Positions 7,218-13,039 of a stretch of 44,548 nucleotides of DNA are shown in pieces; within the stretch, counting starts at the first letter, position 1, and every line of letters begins with the position of its first letter. The DNA is taken from IMG/VR virus record IMGVR_UViG_3300050821_003477, positions 1 through 44,548 of that record. One strand, 5' to 3'. The translations under genes and the position numbers were made by a program. The notes under the pieces are model-generated. The model was given only the letters and a program-made list of their open reading frames with translations, searched no databases and was not told where the DNA came from. Source of the DNA: a virus.

Positions 7218-7249
7218 GTGTTGACAAAGACAGGGTAATTTCGTAACAT
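7205..7249 (+). promoter_or_regulatory. Promoter flanked by inverted GTTACGAAA motifs
   Basis: TTGACA at 7221-7226, a 17-bp spacer and TAACAT at 7244-7249. GTTACGAAAAT (7205-7215) and its near-inverse AATTTCGTAAC (7237-7247) bracket the -35, as expected of an operator pair. The first motif overlaps the end of the transglycosylase gene. Confidence 0.7.
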
Positions 7250-7267
7250 TTAGGCATGGAGGAACTG

Positions 7268-7507
7268 ATGACAAACCCTGAGACGTTCATTGCAACGTAC
7301 CGCGAGCAGTTGCGCATTGCCATCGAAACGCATCCGGAAGAGTACGCCTACCCTGTGAGTGAACTCGATTTTGTCGTAGCGCGGATGACTGCGGCCATCG
7401 AACGGGGTTCGTTCAACAAAGACTCCCGTGCCTTTCGGGCGACGTGCAAAGTTCTCGGCATCAAGCACACCTATCAGGCGATCAAAGCCTACATGGAGGC
7501 ACAATGA
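7268..7507 (+). CDS. Small uncharacterised protein (79 aa)
   Basis: Transcription from the promoter at 7221 should start near 7256. ATG 7268 has a good SD (GGAGG), while the in-frame ATG at 7256 would be leaderless. The sequence is helical with Phe, Tyr and Arg, ending in a helix GIKHTYQAIKAYMEAQ. No family was recognised. It overlaps the next gene by 4 nt. Confidence 0.7.
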   Translation: MTNPETFIATYREQLRIAIETHPEEYAYPVSELDFVVARMTAAIERGSFNKDSRAFRATCKVLGIKHTYQAIKAYMEAQ

Positions 7508-7779
7508 AGGTTCGCGCTGGCAAGCAGTACATCTTCTATCCGAATCTGCTGGATCGTTATGACGGTCGCACGCAGCTTGTTCCGGGTTCCGTGGTGACAG
7601 TCGTGAACCTCCCCGGCGCTCCGCCAGCGAACACGATGCAACACGCGCACGTCAATTACGATGGCAAATTCGCCGGATTGGTTCATACGAATTCGCTGTA
7701 TGCGCTGTCCGATGCGCAGCTGGTGATCGATGCCATCAAGCACGATCTTGAATTTCGAAAGGGAGCGAAGCATGAATAA
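7504..7779 (+). CDS. Small beta-rich protein (91 aa)
   Basis: ATG 7504 overlaps the previous stop (ATGA), with SD GGAGG. Alternating hydrophobic strands (KQYIFYPNLLDRY, GSVVTVVNLPGAPP, HVNYDGKFAGLVHTNSLYAL) suggest an SH3-like barrel, a common small phage protein shape. The C-terminal helix is basic. Function not assigned. Confidence 0.7.
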   Translation: MKVRAGKQYIFYPNLLDRYDGRTQLVPGSVVTVVNLPGAPPANTMQHAHVNYDGKFAGLVHTNSLYALSDAQLVIDAIKHDLEFRKGAKHE

Positions 7780-8275
7780 GCGCGCACCATTTCAGTACGT
7801 TAGCTCCCGCTGGCTTCGAGCAAAGGGCGGTCATCCGGACGAGAGTCGGGATTGCAGCGTTCGTGCGCTAGCGACTGCTACCGGCCTGCCATACGCAGAG
7901 GCACATGCAGTGATGGCGGCAAGCGGTCGCCTTCCGAAGCAGGCATGGTGGACTGACCGGGGTCTTAAATTTCTTGCAGAACTCGGAGCAATTAAATTTG
8001 AAGAAGTCAAGTTGATCGACTGGTCGGATCGCGTTGAATCTAAGGCGTTGTTTCGTAGCTATGAACTCGACAAAGGGGACGTTTATGACAGACGGCAGCG
8101 TAGCAGATTCAAGGCGGTTACAATCGGCGCTTTGCTACGTCGTTTGCCAGCTGGTCATTACGTCTGCCATACCAGAGATCACGCCTTTGCTCTGATCGAT
8201 GGAGTAGTTCACGATGGCCGCGCACCCGGTCTTAATACTGCAATTGAACAATGCTGGAGGGTTGAACGTGCGTAA
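7772..8275 (+). CDS. Papain-like cysteine-peptidase-fold protein
   Basis: The N-terminal motif DCSVRALATATGLPYAEAHA has the candidate nucleophile Cys at about residue 28 on a helix. The C-terminal YVCHTRDHAFALIDGVVHDG carries the candidate catalytic His in the usual His-x-hydrophobic strand. This pairing matches the small C39-like/papain-like proteins common in phages. Most are untested and some may not be proteases. The 167-aa length fits the single-domain type. The start overlaps the previous gene by 8 nt, with SD GGGAG. Confidence 0.72.
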   Translation: MNKRAPFQYVSSRWLRAKGGHPDESRDCSVRALATATGLPYAEAHAVMAASGRLPKQAWWTDRGLKFLAELGAIKFEEVKLIDWSDRVESKALFRSYELDKGDVYDRRQRSRFKAVTIGALLRRLPAGHYVCHTRDHAFALIDGVVHDGRAPGLNTAIEQCWRVERA

Positions 8276-8483
8276 GCACCTATGTTCGATCTGTCATGAT
8301 TTCTGGCGCTGCGGTTGTCCTGACTGTGCGCCGGAAGGTGCGACTGATCCAGTAGTCGATGGCATGCGTGTTATTCCCGAAATGAAAGACCTAAAGCCGG
8401 GCCGGGAGATACTCTTCCCGCCACACTTTGTTGCGTCACTGAGGATAGCCAATGTGGGAATCAATCGGCCTCTGGCTCGATAG
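8268..8483 (+). CDS. Small zinc-ribbon-like protein (71 aa)
   Basis: GTG 8268 has SD GGAGG and overlaps the previous gene by 8 nt. The N-terminus has CSICHDFWRCGCPDC, a dense Cys/His cluster likely to bind one or two zinc ions. The C-terminal part (MKDLKPGREILFPPHFVASL) is not recognised. Such proteins usually bind nucleic acid or a protein partner. Confidence 0.7.
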   Translation: MRKHLCSICHDFWRCGCPDCAPEGATDPVVDGMRVIPEMKDLKPGREILFPPHFVASLRIANVGINRPLAR

Positions 8484-8589
8484 CCTGAATCAAGAACAGT
8501 GGCTCTATATCTTTTTGCTTGTGATGTGCTGCGCCGTTGTGCTAGGATTGAATATCTTAATTGAGCGAGGCGACGATGGGCACAAATGA
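8452..8589 (+). CDS. Small single-pass membrane protein (45 aa)
   Basis: SD GAGGATAG precedes ATG 8452, which overlaps the previous gene. Residues 17-36 (QWLYIFLLVMCCAVVLGLNI) form one membrane helix and the tail LIERGDDGHK is polar. The next gene starts inside it in another frame. No family was recognised. Confidence 0.65.
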   Translation: MWESIGLWLDSLNQEQWLYIFLLVMCCAVVLGLNILIERGDDGHK

Positions 8590-8761
8590 AGGCAACTGGT
8601 TCCCAGCGAACGGCGGCACCGAAACCGAATTCAAAACTCGTACTGGTCGCCGTCTGCTGTATGTTTGGCAACCCACCACGGGCAATCACGCCTACCTTGA
8701 TCTCGACAGCGATATCATTTTGACAACGGAGGAGGCTGAGGCTGCGCTGGCCTTGTACTGA
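8576..8761 (+). CDS. Small uncharacterised protein (61 aa)
   Basis: SD GAGG precedes ATG 8576, which overlaps the membrane protein gene by 14 nt. Strand-rich sequence: TEFKTRTGRRLLYVWQPTTG and HAYLDLDSDIILTTEEAEAA, typical of a small phage beta-sheet protein. No function assigned. An in-frame TTG at 8561 is an alternative start. Confidence 0.68.
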   Translation: MGTNEGNWFPANGGTETEFKTRTGRRLLYVWQPTTGNHAYLDLDSDIILTTEEAEAALALY

Positions 8762-8762
8762 T

Positions 8763-8975
8763 ATGCCGATCACTGCCACAATAATCCTAGCTGCTGCACT
8801 GACAACTGGCCCGATCTATCCGCAGCAATGGGCCTGCGTCAAACAATGCATGCAGCATCCGATTGCGCCAGAAGTCGCCGATACATGGCTTCAGGTTGTA
8901 CCGTACGACAAGATCGCAACGAAACCGAATATCGAAATCGGAATCAAAATCACTTTCGGAGGGAAACACAAATGA
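8763..8975 (+). CDS. Small exported protein (70 aa)
   Basis: ATG 8763 follows the previous stop almost at once (TGATATG). The N-terminus MPITATIILAAALTTGPIYP looks like a signal peptide, followed by a Cys-containing mature part (WACVKQCMQH). It has no recognisable SD, so it may rely on coupling. No family was recognised. Confidence 0.55.
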   Translation: MPITATIILAAALTTGPIYPQQWACVKQCMQHPIAPEVADTWLQVVPYDKIATKPNIEIGIKITFGGKHK

Positions 8976-9568
8976 CTGACGAACGCGGCGCAATCTATTA
9001 CACTCCGGCGATTATAGACACGATGGCGAAGGCACTGGACATCGACGATGTCGTGTCAGCGTCGCCAAAGGGTCCGGCCTATCAATATCCGACGCACCTC
9101 CGACCTGCCATGAATCGTGAGGAGCGCAAAGAGACGGTCGAGGAGTGCATTCAGAAGTTAAGCAAAGAGGAATTCGACACGATTGCATTTTCCGGTATCA
9201 GCGGATCGTCAATCGGTTTCATTCTCGCGCACATGATGAACAAAGAAGTCATCAGCGTTCGCCAGCCGGGTGTAAAGCGTCGCGCTGGCAATCAATACAC
9301 CGAAGAGGGGTATCGTCATGCTCTGAAGTACATCGTCGTTGACGATCTTATTTCGACGGGGACTACAGTGGCTCGTGTTATTCGTGGTGTGCGCAAGATT
9401 GCGCCGCAGGCTGGACTTGCCGGGATTCTTGTATATTATAATCGTGTGAAAGTGATTCATCCGCCGACTCCATTCGATGACGAATATGCTTATGAGTGGA
9501 GCAGCGTAACTCGGGAGCTTCAGGATCAGGACTTTGCCGAATCTCAAGGGAAACATCCGGAGAGATAA
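8972..9568 (+). CDS. PRPP-dependent phosphoribosyltransferase
   Basis: ATG 8972 follows SD GGAGGG. Residues about 125-140 (YIVVDDLISTGTTVARVIR) are the PRPP-binding motif of type I phosphoribosyltransferases: two acidic residues then STGTT. Upstream, FSGISGSSIGFILAHMMNKE fits the alpha-beta core that precedes it. Such enzymes transfer the ribose 5-phosphate of PRPP to a base such as adenine, hypoxanthine or orotate. The substrate cannot be told from sequence. 198 aa is typical length. In this cluster it may serve nucleotide salvage or counter a nucleotide-based host defence. Confidence 0.85.
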   Translation: MTDERGAIYYTPAIIDTMAKALDIDDVVSASPKGPAYQYPTHLRPAMNREERKETVEECIQKLSKEEFDTIAFSGISGSSIGFILAHMMNKEVISVRQPGVKRRAGNQYTEEGYRHALKYIVVDDLISTGTTVARVIRGVRKIAPQAGLAGILVYYNRVKVIHPPTPFDDEYAYEWSSVTRELQDQDFAESQGKHPER

Positions 9569-9569
9569 A

Positions 9570-9752
9570 ATGACAACACTAATCCTTATCGGCCTGATGT
9601 CAACCAAAACGGGAAGCGCTCTTGTGACTCGGATTCTTTCGACGATATTTCCGCCAGAGGAACCGAGCTATCACCTCTATCGATATGCGACGAAGGGCAT
9701 CGCGGTGCCGCGCCGCTATCCTGATCGAATCTGGACATGGAAGGAGAATTGA
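9570..9752 (+). CDS. Small protein with hydrophobic N-terminus (60 aa)
   Basis: The first helix TLILIGLMSTKTGSALVTRI is moderately hydrophobic. The rest is basic and aromatic, with YHLYRYATKGIAVPRRYPD. SD GGAGAG. No family was recognised. It overlaps the next gene. Confidence 0.6.
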   Translation: MTTLILIGLMSTKTGSALVTRILSTIFPPEEPSYHLYRYATKGIAVPRRYPDRIWTWKEN

Positions 9753-9877
9753 AATTGGATGACGATGACTTGATCACTAACGGCCCAGAGGAGGAGTCTG
9801 TTGAATCGGAGGACGAGCAAGCCAAGATCGCGGATGCAATTCGGCGTTGGCACTGGATTATAGACGGAATGGATTAA
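9737..9877 (+). CDS. Small acidic protein (46 aa)
   Basis: ATG 9737 lies inside the end of the previous gene, in a different frame. A TTG downstream at about 9755 has a better SD (AAGGAG) and may be the true start. Two acidic runs (LDDDDLIT and PEEEEVESEDE-like, including GPEEESVESEDEQ) precede a helix DAIRRWHWIIDGMD. No function assigned. Confidence 0.55.
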   Translation: MEGELKLDDDDLITNGPEEESVESEDEQAKIADAIRRWHWIIDGMD

Positions 9878-10114
9878 ATGACAAATCAAACTCCATCTCA
9901 GAACTACGGTGCTCTGCGAAAGCTTGGGCACTCGATGGAGTGTGCCTACGAAATGGCCTTTAATGACGCGCAATGTTCTTGCGATCCAGATCGAACTCAC
10001 GGTAAGCTCATTGAAGTAGAGCGTAAGCGCGGACGGCCTCGGCAGTATGCCAGCAATGCTGAACGGCAGGCAGCGTATCGTAGAAGAAAGTTTGAGGATG
10101 CAGCGAATGTATGA
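9878..10114 (+). CDS. AT-hook-type small DNA-binding candidate (78 aa)
   Basis: The C-terminal part KRGRPRQYASNAERQAAYRRRK contains an AT-hook-like RGRPR followed by a basic helix, a design common in small phage and plasmid proteins. AT-hooks bind the minor groove of AT-rich DNA. The N-terminus has Cys at about 22 and 32-34 (CSCDPD). TAAATG start. Confidence 0.65.
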   Translation: MTNQTPSQNYGALRKLGHSMECAYEMAFNDAQCSCDPDRTHGKLIEVERKRGRPRQYASNAERQAAYRRRKFEDAANV

Positions 10115-10283
10115 CTTGCCACATCGGATGTTTTTCTTCTTGCGTCGGTGTTCCTGCGGCGGTATAATATGGCCGTTCACTAAGGAGCACTGGAATTCTC
10201 AGGGTGAACGGAGACCGAACAAACCACGGCCCGACGTATTCAGTAAGCATGACAGCGGACCGGACCCAAGGAGGATAAATAGC

Positions 10284-10649
10284 ATGTACATCGGAAAGAT
10301 AATCGACAAAGATGGTATACGCGACTATGACCGAATCGTCACTCGCAGCGGTGAGCAGAAGCCAATCGATCCGCGATTCGATCTCGTCAATCACTCTCCG
10401 ACTGGTTTTTGCTGGGGTTATCACGGCTCCGGCCCGGCGCAGCTGGCTCTGGCAATCTTATCAGACTACCTCAAAGATGATGCGAAGGCTCTGAGTCTCC
10501 ATCAGGATTTCAAGTCTCGCGTTATTGCTCGCCTGCCGATGGACGAAGACTTCACCTTAACCGATGGCGAGATTGAGCGCGCACTCGAAAGCATTCGTTA
10601 CACGCGGGCGCTGCGTAATCCGCAATCGGACCCGGAGGCTGCGGCATGA
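10284..10649 (+). CDS. DUF6166-domain protein
   Basis: The start ATG 10284 (MYIGKIIDKDGIRDYDRIV) has the best SD (AAGGAGG, 8 nt). The sequence LVNHSPTGFCWGYHGSGPAQ LALAILSDYL and later ARLPMDEDFTLTDGEI match the DUF6166 pattern, a family found in phages and bacteria with unknown function. The frame stays open upstream to about 10098, with in-frame ATGs at 10098, 10107 and 10128. That extension holds a Cys cluster (RRCSCGGIIWPF), so the real protein may be longer or made from two starts. Confidence 0.78.
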   Translation: MYIGKIIDKDGIRDYDRIVTRSGEQKPIDPRFDLVNHSPTGFCWGYHGSGPAQLALAILSDYLKDDAKALSLHQDFKSRVIARLPMDEDFTLTDGEIERALESIRYTRALRNPQSDPEAAA

Positions 10650-11179
10650 ATCACATTCGACAATCCGGAGAGACTTGCTATCCCACAACCGTAGCGATGC
10701 TCAGCGGCCAGCCGGTCAATCAAGTTATTCAGACGTTGCTCCGACACACCCCGTTTAGATCATGGGACGAGATGATGGATACATCAGTTCGTTTAACTCT
10801 TGACGAAATCAATCACATAACAGATGTTGTTCACAACAATGCTCGATCAATTTTACCGTGGATTTCTCCTGAATCGCTTCGCGTTTCTTATAATCAGCCG
10901 CGTGTAAGTCTCTCGTCATCCGTTCTCAATGGACGCGGAACAATTTCTGTTCGTAGACCGGGCGCTGGTCATGTCGTTGCATTTGAGAACGGCACGATCT
11001 ACGATCCCGGTTTTGCGCAGCCGATTCCGTGGGAACTGTGGGAGATGATGCACGATATGTCGGGTGCTAAAATTGTCAATCTCACTGTCGATCCGGAGAG
11101 TGTACGCCATGAAGAAACGAAAGAAGCTGAAGAAACTGAAAGCGAAGTCGGTCGATATCCGCATTCCGAAAATTGGTGA
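10646..11179 (+). CDS. Second papain-like/C39-like fold protein
   Basis: ATG 10646 overlaps the previous stop by 4 nt. The candidate nucleophile is Cys in GETCYPTTVAMLSG near residue 11. The candidate His is in GAGHVVAFENGTIYDPG near residue 110. This is the same logic as the protein at 7772, but with different sequence. The C-terminal 30 residues are Glu-rich and low complexity and overlap another open frame (see 11109). No substrate is known. Confidence 0.65.
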   Translation: MNHIRQSGETCYPTTVAMLSGQPVNQVIQTLLRHTPFRSWDEMMDTSVRLTLDEINHITDVVHNNARSILPWISPESLRVSYNQPRVSLSSSVLNGRGTISVRRPGAGHVVAFENGTIYDPGFAQPIPWELWEMMHDMSGAKIVNLTVDPESVRHEETKEAEETESEVGRYPHSENW

Positions 11180-11218
11180 GGAGGAACAGCATGGCCGAAG
11201 ATGCCAAGATCGGGTATA
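11109..11218 (+). CDS. Possible overlapping Lys-rich microprotein (36 aa)
   Basis: In another frame inside the end of the 10646 gene, ATG 11109 opens a clean frame: MKKRKKLKKLKAKS, then VDIRIPKIGEEEQH. An SD-like GGAGAG lies 8 nt upstream. The sense codons are common ones and give a compact basic helix. It may be a real overlapping gene or an artefact of the Glu/Lys-rich reading of one repeat-like DNA tract. Confidence 0.3.
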
Positions 11219-11373
11219 GCCAAGATAAGTGTCACTTCTGCGGCAAGCTGAACGCAGGGTACCTACGTGCTGAGGATGCTAAGCCTCGCGGACCGTTCTT
11301 CGACTCGTGCGAAAAATGTGCGCGCAAGCCGTATCCTCAGCCGGAACAATTCAAACAAGGAGAGAAGTCGTGA
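11191..11373 (+). CDS. Zinc-finger-like small protein (60 aa)
   Basis: ATG 11191 has SD GGAGGA. Two CxxC pairs, KCHFCGKLNAG and SCEKCARKP, about 27 residues apart form a likely four-Cys zinc site. Such small proteins often bind DNA, RNA or RNA polymerase. No family was recognised. Confidence 0.7.
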   Translation: MAEDAKIGYSQDKCHFCGKLNAGYLRAEDAKPRGPFFDSCEKCARKPYPQPEQFKQGEKS

Positions 11374-11540
11374 ACGATCATGACCACTGGATTGCGCTCG
11401 GAGTACCGGCCACACTGGTTCACGCCTACGCATATTGTGTGAGCCAATCTACAAGCATGCACGACGACTGGGACTATGCGTCCCTGATTATATTTCGCCG
11501 CTTTGGCCTGCATCTCGGTGCGTGGCCGGAGGAGCTATGA
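11370..11540 (+). CDS. Small uncharacterised protein (56 aa)
   Basis: GTG 11370 overlaps the previous stop by 4 nt, with SD GGAGAG. Sequence features: NDHDHWIALGVPATLVHAYA and HDDWDYASLIIFRRFGLHLG. His/Asp-rich N-terminus and an aromatic middle. No family was recognised. Confidence 0.6.
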   Translation: MNDHDHWIALGVPATLVHAYAYCVSQSTSMHDDWDYASLIIFRRFGLHLGAWPEEL

Positions 11541-11692
11541 CACGACAGCTGAATGAAATCTGGAACTGCGGCGAGATGCCCCGGCCTTGGCGCGCACAAA
11601 TGAAGAACTACGTTGCGCAGTTTGAGACGGAGGATCAAGCTCAGCGTTATGTCAAGGCGCTGAAGATTATTGAGGATAGGAGACGAAAATGA
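11537..11692 (+). CDS. Small basic helical protein (51 aa)
   Basis: ATG 11537 overlaps the previous stop by 4 nt (ATGA), with SD GGAGG. The sequence FETEDQAQRYVKALKIIEDRRRK is an amphipathic C-terminal helix. No family was recognised. Confidence 0.62.
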   Translation: MTRQLNEIWNCGEMPRPWRAQMKNYVAQFETEDQAQRYVKALKIIEDRRRK

Positions 11693-12138
11693 TTAACGGA
11701 TTCAAAGGTGAGTACGAATTTCTTTCGAACTTCTTTCGGTATCCGATAGTTTGGAAGAACATGATTCTTCCGTCTGCGGAACATGCCTATCAATCTGAGA
11801 AGACCACTGACGAAGGCGAGCGCTTTGCAATCTATACAGCCTTTCTGCCAGCGGATGCTAAGCGGCTGGGCAGTCCGCGAAAGCTGAAGCACCTGAGACC
11901 GCGCTGGGATGCACTCAAGGATGATGTCATGCTCGATGTTCTGCGAGCGAAATTTTCTGATCCAGATATGAAGAAGGCTCTGCTCGAAACGGGGGATCAT
12001 CGATTGATCGAAGCTAATTGGTGGGGCGACATCTACTGGGGAGTTTCCAACGGCTTTGGAAAAAATCGTCTTGGGGAACTTCTGATGAAAGTTCGAGACG
12101 AGTTAAAGAAAGATGTTGACACCGGCCTGATGGAATGA
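11689..12138 (+). CDS. NADAR domain protein (YbiA-like)
   Basis: The start overlaps the previous stop by 4 nt. The sequence follows the YbiA/NADAR pattern: YEFLSNFFRYPIVWKNMILP SAEHAYQSEKT, then LGSPRKLKHLRPRWDALKDD VMLDVLRAKF, then LIEANWWGDIYWGVSNGFGK NRLGELLMKVRDEL. The conserved Glu of SAEHAYQ and the final GxNxLG-type motif are present. NADAR proteins act on ADP-ribose and related N-glycosidic bonds and are found with NAD or ADP-ribosylation systems. In phages they are suspected to remove host ADP-ribose marks (inference). 149 aa is normal length. Confidence 0.88.
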   Translation: MINGFKGEYEFLSNFFRYPIVWKNMILPSAEHAYQSEKTTDEGERFAIYTAFLPADAKRLGSPRKLKHLRPRWDALKDDVMLDVLRAKFSDPDMKKALLETGDHRLIEANWWGDIYWGVSNGFGKNRLGELLMKVRDELKKDVDTGLME

Positions 12139-12144
12139 TACGGT
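12116..12144 (+). promoter_or_regulatory. Sigma70-like promoter for the tRNA-like RNA
   Basis: TTGACA at 12116-12121, a 17-bp spacer and TACGGT at 12139-12144. It sits over the end of the NADAR gene, so transcription should begin near 12151, at the start of the gene-free stretch. Confidence 0.58.
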
Positions 12145-12317
12145 CTCTATGGTCGCCGCGATCAACCAGATCGACCGTACTGAACTACTAAGACGCGGCC
12201 ACGGCCAAGAGTGGAAAGCGAGCAACCAGCGTCATAGGCTATCAGCGGGTTAAACCGCTACCCGAAAGACGGACTGCTCCTCGCGCCATCGGTCGAGGCA
12301 AAGGGCCGCGCAGACTT
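12145..12317 (+). ncRNA. Structured non-coding leader before the tRNA-like domain
   Basis: No gene is seen here. Several stems are: an 8-bp stem of 12148-12155 with 12172-12179 (TATGGTCG/CGACCGTA), AGCGG/CCGCT (12244-12248 with 12255-12259), and CCTCG/CGAGG (12279-12283 with 12294-12298). With the promoter just upstream and no convincing ORF, this is probably the 5' part of one RNA that ends in the tRNA-like domain. I checked for group I intron core elements and did not find them. Confidence 0.5.
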
Positions 12318-12436
12318 GGCGATGAAACCTTCACCGAGGTTCAACAGGTGGCCCTCGGGCGTTGCTAGAGGTACCCCGCTTACGTGGCGGAATGGCGTAA
12401 CGTTGGATGCAGGTTCGAACCCTGCCATCGCCTCCA
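12318..12436 (+). ncRNA. tRNA-like domain with acceptor, T-arm and CCA
   Basis: GGCGATG (12318-12324) pairs perfectly over 7 bp with CATCGCC (12426-12432). The T-arm GCAGG-TTCGAAC-CCTGC is at 12409-12425. Discriminator U (12433) and encoded CCA (12434-12436) follow. The acceptor and U73 resemble bacterial tRNA-Cys. The 84 nt between acceptor and T-arm are too long for a tRNA and do not give standard D and anticodon arms. Instead they show hairpins AACCT/AGGTT (12326-12341), CAAC/GTTG with an inner GCCC/GGGC (12342-12364), and CCGC/GCGG with a 7-nt loop TTACGTG (12376-12390). This may be a degenerate or insertion-bearing tRNA or a new tRNA-like RNA. Confidence 0.62.
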
Positions 12437-12440
12437 ATTT

Positions 12441-12460
12441 ATTCGAGGGGTAAGCCACGC
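12441..12460 (+). repeat. Copy B of GAGGGGTAAGCC repeat (ACG at start position)
   Basis: ATTCGAGGGGTAAGCCACGC matches the other copies except that the ATG is ACG here, directly after the tRNA-like CCA. This ACG (12457) is in frame with the endonuclease gene. Confidence 0.7.
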
Positions 12461-12468
12461 ATTTATAT

Positions 12469-12933
12469 GTGAGCGCCCGAGAGTCGCATCTTAAACTTTT
12501 CAATCTCACCATCACTGAGTGGGATTTGATCGATGCCTTTCAGAATCATGTCTGCCCGATTTGTAAGCGCCCGAATCTCTCCGGCAATCGCCTCAGCACG
12601 GATCACTCTCATATCACCGGTTTAGTCAGAGGTTTGCTTTGCCAACGTTGTAATCGTATTCTGGGCAAGATCGAACAGAAGCGTTTTTGGGGTTCAGACG
12701 ATATCAAAGTTACAATTGCATTGCTGCGCGCCGCAGCTGATTTTCTTGAACATCCTACTGCTGTGCTTGCACTTGGCCGAGAGGTTTATACATTCCCCGG
12801 TAAGTTCGGAACAGATCGTCACCGCAAGTGGCTTAAGGAAAATCGAGGGGTAAGCCATGCCATTAAAGGAGGGAGTACAGATGATAATCGAAGCTCCCGG
12901 CGAAGAAGTAAAGCCCGCATCGAAGTGTCCTGA
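12469..12933 (+). CDS. Endonuclease VII (HNH) family protein
   Basis: Residues 27-69 have the recombination endonuclease VII pattern: VCPICKRPNLSG, then LSTDHSHITGLVRGLLCQRC NRILG. The CxxC/CxxC pair holds zinc and the DHxH-like segment with a later Asn holds the metal at the active site. T4 gp49, the type member, resolves branched DNA. Short relatives can be free-standing homing nucleases. The protein (154 aa) lacks the C-terminal dimer domain of T4 gp49. The start is uncertain: GTG 12469 lacks a good SD, while an in-frame ACG at 12457 sits where the repeat copies elsewhere have ATG. It lies after the tRNA-like RNA, a usual position for a mobile homing nuclease. Confidence 0.85.
   Translation: MSARESHLKLFNLTITEWDLIDAFQNHVCPICKRPNLSGNRLSTDHSHITGLVRGLLCQRCNRILGKIEQKRFWGSDDIKVTIALLRAAADFLEHPTAVLALGREVYTFPGKFGTDRHRKWLKENRGVSHAIKGGSTDDNRSSRRRSKARIEVS
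12841..12869 (+). repeat. Copy C of GAGGGGTAAGCCATGCC repeat
   Basis: 29 identical bases are shared with 31328-31356 (AATCGAGGGGTAAGCCATGC then CATTAAAGG). The repeat lies inside the end of the endonuclease gene and supplies the SD (AAAGGAGG) for the gene starting at 12881. Confidence 0.8.
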
Positions 12934-13039
12934 TTGCGACTTATCGGACGGAATTCGACTTTGTCCAAAACATTCAATTGCTGCTAAACGTGAGATCGCT
13001 CTAATGGCTGGATGGAGCGTCACAAGGAAATCAGCATGA
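12881..13039 (+). CDS. Small zinc-binding candidate (52 aa)
   Basis: The start is ATG 12881, with SD AAAGGAGG at good spacing. ATG 12857 in the repeat is an in-frame alternative. A CPDCDLSDGIRLCPKH motif forms a likely Cys3His zinc site. The rest is basic, ending AGWSVTRKSA. It overlaps the end of the endonuclease gene in another frame. Similar CPDC-type small proteins are common in phages. Confidence 0.65.
   Translation: MIIEAPGEEVKPASKCPDCDLSDGIRLCPKHSIAAKREIALMAGWSVTRKSA

Noticed and set aside
12139-12440. Group I intron in a tRNA gene
   Set aside because: The acceptor partners are only 119 nt apart and no P7/R/S-type core (AGACUA / UAGUC pair) was found.
12258-12515. Leftward ORF over the tRNA-like RNA (AGFEPASNV... 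type)
   Set aside because: ORFs with this sequence style are a known artefact antisense to tRNA genes. No SD and wrong strand for the operon.
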